From the NCBI GenBank assembly GCA_002408085.1, contig DHQL01000010.1:160096-224095 (forward strand): DNA of 64,000 nt, written 5' to 3'. Numbering within the stretch: the first letter of the stretch is position 1; each line of letters begins with the position of its first letter. The notes below the pieces were generated by a model. The model was not told the DNA's origin, did no database searches, and worked only from the letters and a program-made list of their open reading frames with translations. A program made the position numbers and the translations under genes. Source of the DNA: Spirochaeta sp. UBA5339. GTDB lineage: Bacteria; Spirochaetota; Spirochaetia; DSM-2461. Below, piece by piece: positions 42,949 to 52,169 of the stretch.

Positions 42949-45723
42949 ATGAAATCAATATTGAAAAAACCAAAACTCATTATCCTGATTACCCTGCTGA
43001 TTACTGTCGGAGCCGGAATACTGGCTTCACGGATAGTTCTGGATAATGATGTAAAAATTTTCTTTCCGGAAGATGATCCTTCCTATCTAAGAACCAAGGA
43101 TCTGGACAAAACTTATGGCAGCCAGCTTCTGTATGACATAAGTATAACCACAGAAAAAGAGAACATTCTTACTAAAGATGTCATAACAATGATTTCCAAA
43201 CTCACTGAAGAGTTTGAGAATCTTGAAGGAGTTCAGTCTGTTACATCTTTAAGCAATACCGACTTTCCTGACGGCAGCGCCGAAGGCATGAGTGTATCGA
43301 CAATTGTCCCTGAAGATTTCTCCGGTACTTCCGGGGAAATTGAAGAGATCAGACGGCGTCTCCTGGACTGGCCTGAAATGTATGAGCGGGCACTCTACTC
43401 CGATGATTTCCGGTCCACTCAAATGATGATTCAGATAGATGACGAACTGAGTGCTGATGAACAGTCCGTTCTATTCTACAAGGTCATGGATCTTATTGAG
43501 CCCTACAATGACTATCCTCTGAGTTTCAGAATTGCCGGTGAACCTGTGATTACCCAGAAGGGTAAAGAATATATGTACTCTGACCTGATGCGCCTTATCC
43601 CCTTTATCACCATAGTTCTTTTCCTCTGTCTTCTGATCTCTTTCAGAAGACTGAGCGCGACAGTCCTTCCACTTATTACAGTACTAATTGCAACGATCTG
43701 GACAGTAGCGACTATGGCACTGTTCAAAGTCAGTTTCACCATAATCTCATCCTGTCTTCCGGTATTGATCATTGCCGTAGGAAGCGCCTATGGTATTCAT
43801 ATAATCAACCATTTCTACCACTATATACAGACAAGCAAACTTGCCGGTCCCGAAGCGGTGGCTCAGAATCTTGCCTCCTCTACAAGAGAAGTTCTACTTC
43901 CCATTTTTCTTGCAGGATTCACAACTGTGGTTGGATTCCTTTCCATTGTTTCCAGTCCCATCGTTCCTCTAAAGGCATTCGGTATTTTTGCAGCCATAGG
44001 AACACTCTACTCTCTGATCCTCTCGCTGACCCTTATCCCCGCTCTTCTCCTGCTCAGTGAGAAAAGAAAGGCCAAAAAAGCAATCAAATCAAAAAATATT
44101 GATGAGACAAGCGAGGATAAAGGATTTGTTCATGGTGTGATCAGCCTGAGTCAGGAAAACAAGGGCTGGACCGTAGCGGTTGTCATCCTGCTTATCGGCT
44201 TTTCAACCTGGGGGCTCTTCAGTCTCAATGTGGAAAGCTCACTGATAAAATACTTTCCCTACAACTCGACAATCAGAAGCGACAGCCGTTTTATAAGCGA
44301 TAATTTTGCGGGTACCAATATTTTCAATATTGTGATTACCGCTCCCGAGGGAAAAGATCTCACAGATCCTGAGATTCTCAAGGAGATGGATGATCTGAAG
44401 GAACATCTGATGCGGACCTATCCGGAGGATGTTGGAAAAATCATTTCCTTCAGTGACTTTATCAAGAGAATGAACCGGGTCATGAACTTTCCCATGGAGG
44501 AAGTGAGCTATGACGACGGCGGTGAAATAGCATCAGACAGTTTCTTCGGCGGATCTGATGATGGTATGGGAAGCTTTTTTGATGAGTCCGATAGCAGTAT
44601 GGGAAGTTTCTTCGACGAGTCTGATGATGGAACGGGCAGTTTCTTTGACAGTTCCGACGACGGCATGGGCAGCTTCTTTGATGATTCTGAGGACTCTCTT
44701 GCCGCATCAGCCGAAGCTGAAACTGTTTCCGTAGAACAGCCTGAATACAAAGACCTCTCCACAACTATGACCTACAACGATCTGATCCTTCTGCTTCAGT
44801 CCAGCATTACTGAGGCGGGAACACGGAACATTGATGTTGATGAGCTGATCGACAAGATCATGGCCAGTACTAACTACCGGGGAGCCGCATACAATGAGAT
44901 ACCTTATGATCCTGCCAAATATCCTGTTTCTGACAGAGAGGAACTGAAGAATCTGATTTCACAGTATCTCCTGCTCTATTCAGGATCACTGGATGACTAC
45001 ACCAATGACCCCCTGACTCCGACTCAGACAAGAATGATGGTTCAGCTTAAAAGCCACAGCACCGGAAACACCGCCATGATTATAGATGAGATCAACAGAT
45101 ATGCCGAACACAATATAAGCAGCGACTGGAGCATCCATAATGCAGGTATAGCGGAGCTGGAGCTGGCTCTGACCAACATGATTACCAGGTCCCAGGTCAC
45201 CAGCCTTCTTCTTGCCCTGATCTCGGTTTTCCTGATCATTGCAGTAAGCTACCGCTCTCTGGCAGCCGGTGTTATTGGAATTATCCCCCTGGCACTCTCA
45301 ATTCTGGCTAACTTCGGACTCATGAGCCTGGCCAATATCAACCTTGATATGGTCACAGCCCTGATCTCCTCCATTGCAATTGGTATCGGTGTAGACTATA
45401 CAGTCCACTTTCTGGCCAGATACAAGATTGAACGGGCCATGAGTGATGATCTGAGTCTGGTTACCAAAAACACAATTCTTTCCACAGGTAAGGGAATCAT
45501 TATCAATGCCATTTCCGTAGCCCTGGGATTCTCGGTACTGATGCTTTCAAGATTCATAGTACTCAGATACATAGGGTTTCTGACTGCGGTTATTATGATC
45601 ACATCAAGTCTTTCCGCACTTACAATCCTTCCCCTGATTCTTAATATCTTTAAACCCTCCTTTGTACTCCCGGCCAAGGCTGAAGAGGACACAGGCAAGG
45701 ACAGAAAGATTTCCAACAGCTAA
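42949..45723 (+). CDS. RND-superfamily exporter (MMPL/COG1033 type) with acidic tandem repeats
   Basis: A 924-residue membrane protein with the RND layout: TM1 near residues 9-27, a large outer loop (about 30-210), five to six TMs (about 215-375), then TM near 405-425. A second large outer loop (about 428-750) and a final group of TMs (about 755-905) follow, containing LISSIAIGIGVDYTVHFLARY. COG1033-type exporters often move lipids or hydrophobic compounds. Unusually, the second outer loop carries four 11-residue repeats (residues 536-579, SDDGMGSFFDE type). The following LolA-like and outer-membrane protein genes probably belong to the same transcript and could form a three-layer export route. 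Confidence 0.9.
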   Translation: MKSILKKPKLIILITLLITVGAGILASRIVLDNDVKIFFPEDDPSYLRTKDLDKTYGSQLLYDISITTEKENILTKDVITMISKLTEEFENLEGVQSVTSLSNTDFPDGSAEGMSVSTIVPEDFSGTSGEIEEIRRRLLDWPEMYERALYSDDFRSTQMMIQIDDELSADEQSVLFYKVMDLIEPYNDYPLSFRIAGEPVITQKGKEYMYSDLMRLIPFITIVLFLCLLISFRRLSATVLPLITVLIATIWTVATMALFKVSFTIISSCLPVLIIAVGSAYGIHIINHFYHYIQTSKLAGPEAVAQNLASSTREVLLPIFLAGFTTVVGFLSIVSSPIVPLKAFGIFAAIGTLYSLILSLTLIPALLLLSEKRKAKKAIKSKNIDETSEDKGFVHGVISLSQENKGWTVAVVILLIGFSTWGLFSLNVESSLIKYFPYNSTIRSDSRFISDNFAGTNIFNIVITAPEGKDLTDPEILKEMDDLKEHLMRTYPEDVGKIISFSDFIKRMNRVMNFPMEEVSYDDGGEIASDSFFGGSDDGMGSFFDESDSSMGSFFDESDDGTGSFFDSSDDGMGSFFDDSEDSLAASAEAETVSVEQPEYKDLSTTMTYNDLILLLQSSITEAGTRNIDVDELIDKIMASTNYRGAAYNEIPYDPAKYPVSDREELKNLISQYLLLYSGSLDDYTNDPLTPTQTRMMVQLKSHSTGNTAMIIDEINRYAEHNISSDWSIHNAGIAELELALTNMITRSQVTSLLLALISVFLIIAVSYRSLAAGVIGIIPLALSILANFGLMSLANINLDMVTALISSIAIGIGVDYTVHFLARYKIERAMSDDLSLVTKNTILSTGKGIIINAISVALGFSVLMLSRFIVLRYIGFLTAVIMITSSLSALTILPLILNIFKPSFVLPAKAEEDTGKDRKISNS
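44554..44685 (+). repeat. Four 33-bp tandem repeats inside the RND gene
   Basis: Residues 536-546, 547-557, 558-568 and 569-579 are variants of SDDGMGSFFDE. The DNA copies differ mainly at third codon positions, so the repeat is old enough to have diverged silently while the protein pattern was kept. The Asp/Ser/Gly spacing recalls Ca-binding loops, but no named motif is matched. Confidence 0.9.
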
Positions 45724-45728
45724 TACAA

Positions 45729-45748
45729 CGCCCCCAGAGGCGGGGGCT
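45729..45748 (+). other. Intercistronic hairpin between the RND and LolA-like genes
   Basis: GCCCCC and GGGGGC form a short GC-rich hairpin with no T-run. It is more likely an RNA processing or stability element than a terminator. Confidence 0.45.
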
Positions 45749-45769
45749 GATATTTCAAGGAGAATAGAA

Positions 45770-46549
45770 ATGATAAAGAAAATGAAAAGAACAGCAGTTC
45801 TGGCAGCATCGCTGCTCTTCGTTACCACCGGACTCTCTGCCCTCACAGGTACAGAGATCGCACAGGAAGCTCATGATGTTGAAACAGGAAATACAACACA
45901 CGCCGTAGTTCAAATGGACCTGATCAGTAAAGACGGTGCCGTTGACAGCAGAATCATCGAAGAGTGGAGTATGACCGATGAAAATGATCTGACGTCAACT
46001 GTTATGGTTTTCCATCAGCCTGCTTCTGTTGCCAATACAAGATTTCTCCAGGTGGAGAATGATGGAAGAGGTGACGATAAATGGATCTATCTCCCTGCTC
46101 TAAAGCGGGTACGCCGGATCGCAGCATCCGACGGCGACAAGTCCTTCATGGCAACCGATATGACCTACGACGATATGGAAAGCAGAGAAGTTGAACAGGA
46201 CAGCCACGATCTGATGGGAGAAGAATCTTTTGGCGAGTGGGACTGCTATAAAGTAAAAGGCACCGCAGTTGATCCCGATGACTCACAGTATGCCTATAGA
46301 ATCACCTGGTTTGACAAGGAAACATTCGTACCCGTAAAAGTCGAAATGTACGATAAAAGGGGCGATCTCCTGAAAATTATGGAGGTAAAAGATCTTCAGC
46401 AGGTGGATGGCTACTGGACTCCCATGGATGTAATGCTCAGCAACGTTCAGACTGATCACGCTACTCAGGTGAAAATGATGAAAATTGTTTACGATTCACC
46501 CCTCAACCCAAGACTGTTTACAACAAACTTTCTTGAGAAAGGAAAATGA
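45770..46549 (+). CDS. Outer membrane lipoprotein-sorting (LolA-like) protein
   Basis: A 259-residue secreted protein with a signal peptide ending near LSA-LTG. It belongs to the LolA/LolB-fold group often annotated as outer-membrane lipoprotein-sorting protein (PF17131-like). Typical blocks are FLQVENDGRGDDKWIYLPAL, KRVRRIA, MTYDDMESREVEQD and WFDKETFVPVKVEMYDKRGD. Such proteins are commonly encoded with COG1033 RND exporters and may carry a hydrophobic cargo across the periplasm. The ATG has AAGGAG at seven bases. Here it lies between the exporter and an outer-membrane protein. Confidence 0.85.
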   Translation: MIKKMKRTAVLAASLLFVTTGLSALTGTEIAQEAHDVETGNTTHAVVQMDLISKDGAVDSRIIEEWSMTDENDLTSTVMVFHQPASVANTRFLQVENDGRGDDKWIYLPALKRVRRIAASDGDKSFMATDMTYDDMESREVEQDSHDLMGEESFGEWDCYKVKGTAVDPDDSQYAYRITWFDKETFVPVKVEMYDKRGDLLKIMEVKDLQQVDGYWTPMDVMLSNVQTDHATQVKMMKIVYDSPLNPRLFTTNFLEKGK

Positions 46550-46603
46550 TCTATCGGGCAGACATTATGTCTGCCCCGTGAAAACAGACTAGTGAGGAAA
46601 TAA

Positions 46604-48034
46604 ATGAAAATCAGAAAATTTGCTCTTGCCGCACTGCTTGTCGCAGCTGCTCAGTTCACATGGGCTCAGGACTTCAGCTTTGATGACCTGATGGCCGACA
46701 CCGGAATGGATTCGGGAACAGGAGTTTCTGCTTCAGCCCTTTCAATTACAGGAAAAGCAGAGCTCCCTGTCCGGCTCTATACAAATGATATAGACAAATA
46801 CTCACTCTGGCTGGAAGACAGCAGCTTTACACTGGGTCTGAAATACGAAACAGAGAAAGCCGATTTCATTGCCAACCTGAGACTGGATAAGAATGTCTTT
46901 ACAGACCACTTTGAAGACCTCTTCGACGAGATGTATGCCACATACTATGCCACAGACAGCATCGACTTTTCCCTGGGTTACCAGAAGGTTATCTGGGGAA
47001 AGGGAGACAAAGTCCATGTTGTTGACCTGATCAACCCCAATGACCTGACAGACTTCTATAACAAGGATTATCTGGACTGGAAACTTTCCCAGCTTATGGC
47101 CAAGATGGATGTCGGAATCGGTATGAACAGCAGACTGGAACTGGTCTTTGTACCTACATTCACTCCCGACAGGGTCTCCACAGACGGAGCCTGGGCCACA
47201 TCCAAAGCCACAGGCATTATGGATCTGGCCACTACTGCGGTAACAAACAGTGCCGTGTCAGCATACAACTACTATGACGCTACCGGTAATCCAGCCTATG
47301 GAACCCTTGCGATGGCTGATATTGCCGACTCCTACAGCAGCATAGAGGACTTTACAGGGAGCACAAACTCCCTGAAGTACAGTCAGGCAGCAACCCGCTT
47401 CTCTACCAGCCTTGCGGGACATGATCTTGGATTTATCTACTACTACGGTTACCTCAGACAGCCCACTGTCTATGTTACCAGCGATCTGAACACCCTGACC
47501 ATTGAGGATCTTCATATGGACTATGACCGGGTTCAGGTATTCGGAATGGAATACGGTTCAGTCATCGGCGGGTTCAATCTCAGAGGTGAAGCAGCCTATT
47601 ATATGACTGATGACTTCGACGGTTCTGATGCAACAGTAGCCAATCCAAGCTTTCAGTATCTGGCTGGATTCGACAGATCCCTGCCCCTGCACAACCTGAG
47701 CGTCAATATTCAGGATATGGGAAAACTGATCCTTATGAACAGTGATCTCAATACAAGTGATGTGGACTACAACGCCAAGGATGAATATCTCAGCAACTAC
47801 CTGATTATGCAGGTGAGCGACAGCTTCAACCATGAAAAGATTAAGCCCGAGATCATCGCATTCTTAAGCACCAATGACTGGGACGGTTTTGTCAGACCCA
47901 AAATTGTCTGGGATATAAATGGAAACTACTCACTGTCTCTGGCCGGTACCTTCTACTTCGGCGATGATGATACGGATTTCGGACAGTTCAGCAACAATGA
48001 TTTTGTAGAACTCAAGGCAACATATAGTTTTTAA
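46604..48034 (+). CDS. Outer-membrane protein of the RND operon
   Basis: A 476-residue exported protein: signal peptide to about residue 21 (TWA-QD), an acidic start, then many amphipathic strands (FTLGLKYETEKADFIANLRL, IDFSLGYQKVIWGKGDKVHV) and a C-terminal aromatic residue (VELKATYSF). The final Phe is the usual signal for barrel insertion. The VIWGKGD and VVDLINPNDLTDF blocks are like those of DUF1302-type outer-membrane proteins found with RND/COG1033 exporters. It probably forms the outer-membrane end of the export path. This is inference from order and fold. Confidence 0.75.
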   Translation: MKIRKFALAALLVAAAQFTWAQDFSFDDLMADTGMDSGTGVSASALSITGKAELPVRLYTNDIDKYSLWLEDSSFTLGLKYETEKADFIANLRLDKNVFTDHFEDLFDEMYATYYATDSIDFSLGYQKVIWGKGDKVHVVDLINPNDLTDFYNKDYLDWKLSQLMAKMDVGIGMNSRLELVFVPTFTPDRVSTDGAWATSKATGIMDLATTAVTNSAVSAYNYYDATGNPAYGTLAMADIADSYSSIEDFTGSTNSLKYSQAATRFSTSLAGHDLGFIYYYGYLRQPTVYVTSDLNTLTIEDLHMDYDRVQVFGMEYGSVIGGFNLRGEAAYYMTDDFDGSDATVANPSFQYLAGFDRSLPLHNLSVNIQDMGKLILMNSDLNTSDVDYNAKDEYLSNYLIMQVSDSFNHEKIKPEIIAFLSTNDWDGFVRPKIVWDINGNYSLSLAGTFYFGDDDTDFGQFSNNDFVELKATYSF

Positions 48035-48050
48035 CTATGTAATTTATACA

Positions 48051-48136
48051 ATCAATGTTTCTGAAACATTGATGATATATGCAAAATCTTCAGAACCATG
48101 AAATTTCATCCGCCGGGATATCCGGCGGATCTTTTT
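48051..48136 (+). terminator. Tandem hairpins ending the RND operon
   Basis: First a ten-pair hairpin ATCAATGTTT/AAACATTGAT (48051-48073). Then a nine-pair stem ATCCGCCGG/CCGGCGGAT (48108-48130) followed by CTTTTT. The second is the likely terminator. Confidence 0.8.
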
Positions 48137-48417
48137 GCGTTTATATCTATCTTTGTAAAAACAGGCGGGAGACCTGCCCTCAATGGAAAATTCTTTCTTT
48201 CTGAACCTGATCAGCCTGATCATAGCCTTTTCCATGCTCAAGGTAAGAAAACAGCATCGATGTCCCTTCTTCGTTACCATATTAGCCAGGTTTATTCTGA
48301 AAAACCCCATCCGCAGCTGGCAGATAACAGCCCTTGACATCGCCATGACTGGATCGGCGTTTATAATAGAACCCGGCTTTGACTTCACATCCTCCATTCC
48401 GGCTCTTCGGAGTCATG
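48137..48417. other. Intergenic stretch without a convincing gene
   Basis: Open frames exist on both strands (for example minus 48044-48397) but none has a ribosome site, a recognisable domain or normal codon use. The stretch separates the RND operon from the converging ABC permease gene. Confidence 0.5.
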
Positions 48418-49335
48418 TCATCCCTTTACCGCCCCGCTGACCATTCCTTTGATTATCTGACGGCTGAACACAAAGTAGAACACGATGATCGGACTCATGG
48501 TCAGCAGAAGAGCCGCCATAATCTTGGGATAATCTGAGGAGAATTGTCCGGTGAACTGAGTCATAGCCAGGGGAACCGTCTGAATGCTCTGCCGTTTCAG
48601 AAGCAGAAGGGCAAACACAAATTCATTCCAGCAGGAGAAGGTCTGAATAATCCCGATTGTGACCAGAATAGGCGTGGAAAGGGGCATAATTATCTGAAAG
48701 AGAGTTCTTGTAAAACTGCTGCCGTCTATGGCCGCCGCCTCCTCCAGCTCCTTCGGAACAGCTCTGATATAACCGTCCACAAGAAAAATTGCGATCGGGA
48801 GACCGAAGGCAAGATAGGGAATCACCAGGGTGAACCACTTGTTGGAAAGGCCGGCCCGGCTGAACAGAACATAGATGGGTACCATCAGAGAGTAGACGGG
48901 GATAACCAGGCCCAGAAGAAACATCACCTTGATAAGAAAGTTACCTCTGAATCTTATCCTGGCCAGAATATACCCTACAATAAATCCGAAGAAGATTATC
49001 AGGGCAACAGACATGACCGTGTTTCTGGCACTGTTTACCATGGATGACCAGATATGGTAGTCCGGATTGGTCATTATCCTGATGTAGTTTTCAAATGTAG
49101 GCTCCTTGGGGAGGCCTATGATGTTGGAGTTAAAATTTCTTTTAAGCTTTAATGAGGAGTAGAAGAGCCAGACAAGGGGGAATATACAGGTGATTGAGAA
49201 AAGGCCCAGAATCCCGTTCAGTATCACAGACTGTACTCTTCTGGATAAACTGGAAAGAATTTTTTCCCCTCTGATTCCTGCTTCCGGAATTCTATCCAGA
49301 ACAATGGTGTCTTCAATGCCGTTGGAACTGCTCAT
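48418..49335 (-). CDS. Carbohydrate ABC transporter permease, MalG type (second system)
   Basis: A 305-residue permease with six membrane helices and the EAA loop EEAAAIDGSSFTRTLFQIIMP near 205-225. Its N-terminal cytoplasmic tail (about 35 residues) is longer than usual. The ATG at 49335 lies two bases after the upstream stop. A TTG at 49341, overlapping the stop by four bases, would give a better ribosome-site spacing. Partner of the following MalF-type permease. No ATPase gene is in the cluster. Confidence 0.9.
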   Translation of the reverse strand: MSSSNGIEDTIVLDRIPEAGIRGEKILSSLSRRVQSVILNGILGLFSITCIFPLVWLFYSSLKLKRNFNSNIIGLPKEPTFENYIRIMTNPDYHIWSSMVNSARNTVMSVALIIFFGFIVGYILARIRFRGNFLIKVMFLLGLVIPVYSLMVPIYVLFSRAGLSNKWFTLVIPYLAFGLPIAIFLVDGYIRAVPKELEEAAAIDGSSFTRTLFQIIMPLSTPILVTIGIIQTFSCWNEFVFALLLLKRQSIQTVPLAMTQFTGQFSSDYPKIMAALLLTMSPIIVFYFVFSRQIIKGMVSGAVKG

Positions 49336-49337
49336 AA

Positions 49338-50246
49338 TCAAAGGGTCTCCTTCTCTTTTGTCAATATCTTCACCAGGACCTGGGAACCTCCGATTACTGT
49401 CATGCTCAGAACGAAGATGGCCAGTGAGATGGTGGTTCCATAGCCCATATTCTGCTGATCAAAGGCAATTTTGTATCCGTACATGGCCATTACATTGGAG
49501 GCATTGCCCGGACCGCCGGCAGTCATTACAAAGATATGATCAAAGACTTTCATATTACCGGCAATACAGAGGGTGACACATACCAGCAGGGTATTCTTAA
49601 TCAGAGGCAGTACAATATGAAAGGCTCGCTGAATACCGTTGGCACCATCCAGCTCGGCTACTTCAAAGATCTCCTTATCCACCGAGGCAATGGCAGAGAT
49701 AATAATTACCATATAGAAACCGATATACTGCCATATGAGGGGAATGGAGATCAAAGGCAGTACAAGATCAGGCTCATTGAGCCAGACCTTAACCATATCG
49801 GGCCGGCCGATAAGCTTCAGAAACCAGTTGAGAATCCCCCTGCGGTAGTCATAGATCATGGTCCAGATAAACCCGATGGAAACAGCAGAGATAGTATTGG
49901 GAAAGAAACAGAAGGTTCTGTGTATTCCTTTAAGCCTGACCAGCCGGGAACTGATCATCATGGCAAAAACAAATGCAAGTCCCACCTGACCGATGATACA
50001 GGCAATCACAATATACATATTATGACCGAAGGATTCCCAGAAGGTGGTATCTTTTATCAGAGCGGCGTAGTTTCCAAATCCGATAAAGGTCTTGTTCGGA
50101 CCTCCCTTCCACTCAAAAAAACTGTAAAAAAATGCCGCTACCAGTGGAATAAAAACGACAAAAATATAAACCGCCATTGGAATTAGAAGATAGAGGAAAA
50201 TGACTCTCTTCTTAGGTTTGATTGCAGCAGTAAGCACCTGAACCAC
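49338..50246 (-). CDS. Carbohydrate ABC transporter permease, MalF/UgpA type (second system)
   Basis: A 302-residue inner-membrane permease with six helices and the EAA motif FEVAELDGANGIQRAFHIVLP near 195-215. It lies between the binding-protein gene (148 bp upstream, with a stem-loop in the gap) and the MalG-type permease, with which it is directly coupled. The substrate cannot be read off. The neighbours are two reductases rather than a glycosidase. Confidence 0.9.
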   Translation of the reverse strand: MVQVLTAAIKPKKRVIFLYLLIPMAVYIFVVFIPLVAAFFYSFFEWKGGPNKTFIGFGNYAALIKDTTFWESFGHNMYIVIACIIGQVGLAFVFAMMISSRLVRLKGIHRTFCFFPNTISAVSIGFIWTMIYDYRRGILNWFLKLIGRPDMVKVWLNEPDLVLPLISIPLIWQYIGFYMVIIISAIASVDKEIFEVAELDGANGIQRAFHIVLPLIKNTLLVCVTLCIAGNMKVFDHIFVMTAGGPGNASNVMAMYGYKIAFDQQNMGYGTTISLAIFVLSMTVIGGSQVLVKILTKEKETL

Positions 50247-50333
50247 CTCGATACAGAGACAGGAAAGACTCTGGATTATCTGTAAATATTATTTTTTAAT
50301 TTTTCAATCAAAATAACCATTATAAATCATAGA

Positions 50334-50363
50334 GAATCCTGCCATTTGACAATGACAGGATTC
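50334..50363 (-). other. Intercistronic hairpin after the second binding-protein gene
   Basis: GAATCCTG and CAGGATTC form an eight-pair stem that extends by CATT/AATG after one mismatch. There is no T-run, so it probably protects the upstream message or causes partial termination. Confidence 0.5.
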
Positions 50364-50394
50364 CCGTTTTCAAGAAATGAACAGTCCCGAAGGA

Positions 50395-51756
50395 TCAGTA
50401 GTTTGCGAGATACGCGGCCTGTGCATTCTTTGCTACTGTCTCAGGATCGATATGTCCATTCAGCATTGTCTGAAGATCCGTATTCAGAACATCCCATACA
50501 GCACTGGAGATGAATGAGTCATAGATATCACAGGGCTCATTATCCACATAGGAGAAGTTATAGAAATCCTGGGTGTACTGATCAAATTTGCTCAGATCAA
50601 GGGAACCGACCTTGGTAACACCGCCCAGTGCGTAGTTTTCACCCACATAGGAGGCGAAGTCCGCTCCGGTCATCTTGTAGGCCAGATTGATAGCCGCTTC
50701 AAGCTTGGCGGGATCATCCTTCAGTCTGGGATTAATGGCTACAGCAAAACCAAGTCCGATATCATGGGTCTTGTAGGCACCGGTTGCTCCCTCAGGCTGG
50801 GGCAGAACCGCAAACTTGGTTGTATCATAAAGATCTGTGCCGTCGAGGGTTGCCTGAATGTAGGATACATCCCAGTTTCCGCCGATAAACGCAGCAGACT
50901 CACCGGCGATATAGAGCTCACGGGCATCCTCGTTATTCACGGCATTGAAGTCAGGGTTGAACACACCTGAGGCAAAGATATCCTGGGTGAATTTAAGGGC
51001 GTCAACAAAATCCTGGTCTGTAAAAGAGGCACCGCTCTTCTCAATGAGTGAGTAGAACCAGTCAGAACCGGTAAATCTGTTTCCGATTGTTGAAAGGAAG
51101 CAGGAGTTGATCTGCCATTTACCGCTGTTACCGAAGGAGATCGTATCGACTCCCATGCTGTTGAAGTACTCGCTGGCGGCTACAACTTCATCCCATGTCT
51201 CGGGGAAGGAGTCATAACCGGCATCCTTCCAGGCTTTGGAGTCATAAACAACAACGCTGCAGGTTCCACCGGTGAGAACGGGCAGTCCGTAGACCTTGCC
51301 ATTTGCGGAGAAGGGGAAAAACTTTGAAGTATCATACTGATCGGCATAGGGAGAATCATTGATGATTTCTGTCATATCAAGAACCAGCCCCTGCTCAACC
51401 CAGGCCTTGGTATTCATTCCCTGCAGCAGGAATACATCGGGAAGATCGTTGGCTGCTGCCAGAACGGCGATCTGCTTTTTGTACTCGTCATTGGCGAGGA
51501 TGGTCTGTACCAGATTGATTCTGCCCTCATCACTGTCCCAGTCATTCAGCATTTTCCTGAGACCTTCGGACCCTCCATTACCTTCTGATTCCTCAGAGGT
51601 AGAAAAATGCATAATCTCCAGGTCACCGGTATAGGTCAAACCGCTTGCAGAAGTTCCTGAAGACAAAGAGGCTGACTGATCCTGTGAACCGCCGGCAAAA
51701 ATCATTCCTGTAAGAAGAAATGATAAAGCTAAAGTGAGGCACATTGTCCTTTTCAT
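50395..51756 (-). CDS. Sugar ABC transporter substrate-binding protein (second system)
   Basis: A 453-residue extracellular solute-binding protein of the CUT1 type. The signal peptide ends near IFA-GGSQ without a lipobox cysteine, so it is probably released into the periplasm. The first system's binding protein is lipidated instead. Family features include DVFLLQGMNTKAWVEQG, VYGLPVLTGG and SAAFIGGNWDVS. It is expressed from a promoter about 200 bases upstream and is followed by two permease genes. Ligand unknown. Confidence 0.9.
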   Translation of the reverse strand: MKRTMCLTLALSFLLTGMIFAGGSQDQSASLSSGTSASGLTYTGDLEIMHFSTSEESEGNGGSEGLRKMLNDWDSDEGRINLVQTILANDEYKKQIAVLAAANDLPDVFLLQGMNTKAWVEQGLVLDMTEIINDSPYADQYDTSKFFPFSANGKVYGLPVLTGGTCSVVVYDSKAWKDAGYDSFPETWDEVVAASEYFNSMGVDTISFGNSGKWQINSCFLSTIGNRFTGSDWFYSLIEKSGASFTDQDFVDALKFTQDIFASGVFNPDFNAVNNEDARELYIAGESAAFIGGNWDVSYIQATLDGTDLYDTTKFAVLPQPEGATGAYKTHDIGLGFAVAINPRLKDDPAKLEAAINLAYKMTGADFASYVGENYALGGVTKVGSLDLSKFDQYTQDFYNFSYVDNEPCDIYDSFISSAVWDVLNTDLQTMLNGHIDPETVAKNAQAAYLANY

Positions 51757-52104
51757 AAAGATTCTCCTTTTCCATGATTATGGAAATCAATTTCATTCCC
51801 GAATACCTTTCCGGGAAGCAGGGCTTTTATATACCAGGCCGAATCTTTACCGGTACTGATATATACCAGAAATAGAGAATGAGAAATTTATTTTTTTCCA
51901 TAAAAACAAGATTTCCTGACAGCCGGGAAAGAGCTTTTTCCAGGCTGGCTTAATCCATAGTAAACCACAATTCTCATTTGTCAAGAAGAAGTTTGTTTGA
52001 TCTTCAAACAATTGATTTCCTGCATATAAAGTTATTAAAAAACGGGAATATTTGAACAGAATTATAGAGACTTTTTTTTATATAGATATATGACTGAAAA
52101 AGAC
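51757..52104 (-). promoter_or_regulatory. Long regulatory region of the second ABC operon
   Basis: No gene is seen. A promoter (TTGACA, 16 bases, TACTAT; minus strand, 51957-51984) gives a leader of roughly 190 bases. Inside the leader the ten-mer TATATACCAG occurs twice, at 51828-51837 and 51860-51869, 32 bp or three helical turns apart. Its complement TGGTATATA also occurs at 14534-14542, in the control region of the xylosidase locus. This is a plausible shared regulator site. Confidence 0.5.
51957..51984 (-). promoter_or_regulatory. Promoter of the second sugar ABC operon
   Basis: On the minus strand a perfect TTGACA (51979-51984), a 16-base spacer and TACTAT (51957-51962). Confidence 0.6.
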
Positions 52105-52139
52105 AGAAAAAAAAGCCGGGAGACCTGTTATCTCCCGGC
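52105..52139 (-). terminator. Terminator of the aldo/keto reductase gene
   Basis: A nine-pair stem GCCGGGAGA/TCTCCCGGC with a seven-base loop. Read on the minus strand it is followed by TTTTTTTTCT. Confidence 0.92.
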
Positions 52140-52169
52140 AGTGTATTCAAAGAATCGAGTTTGCGGTTA

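Noticed and set aside
44554..44685. Tandem repeats as a CRISPR array
   Set aside because: The units are in frame, directly adjacent without spacers and encode a regular peptide.
48044..48397. Possible small gene between the RND operon and the ABC permease
   Set aside because: No ribosome site, no plausible domain, and it overlaps the operon's terminator hairpin.
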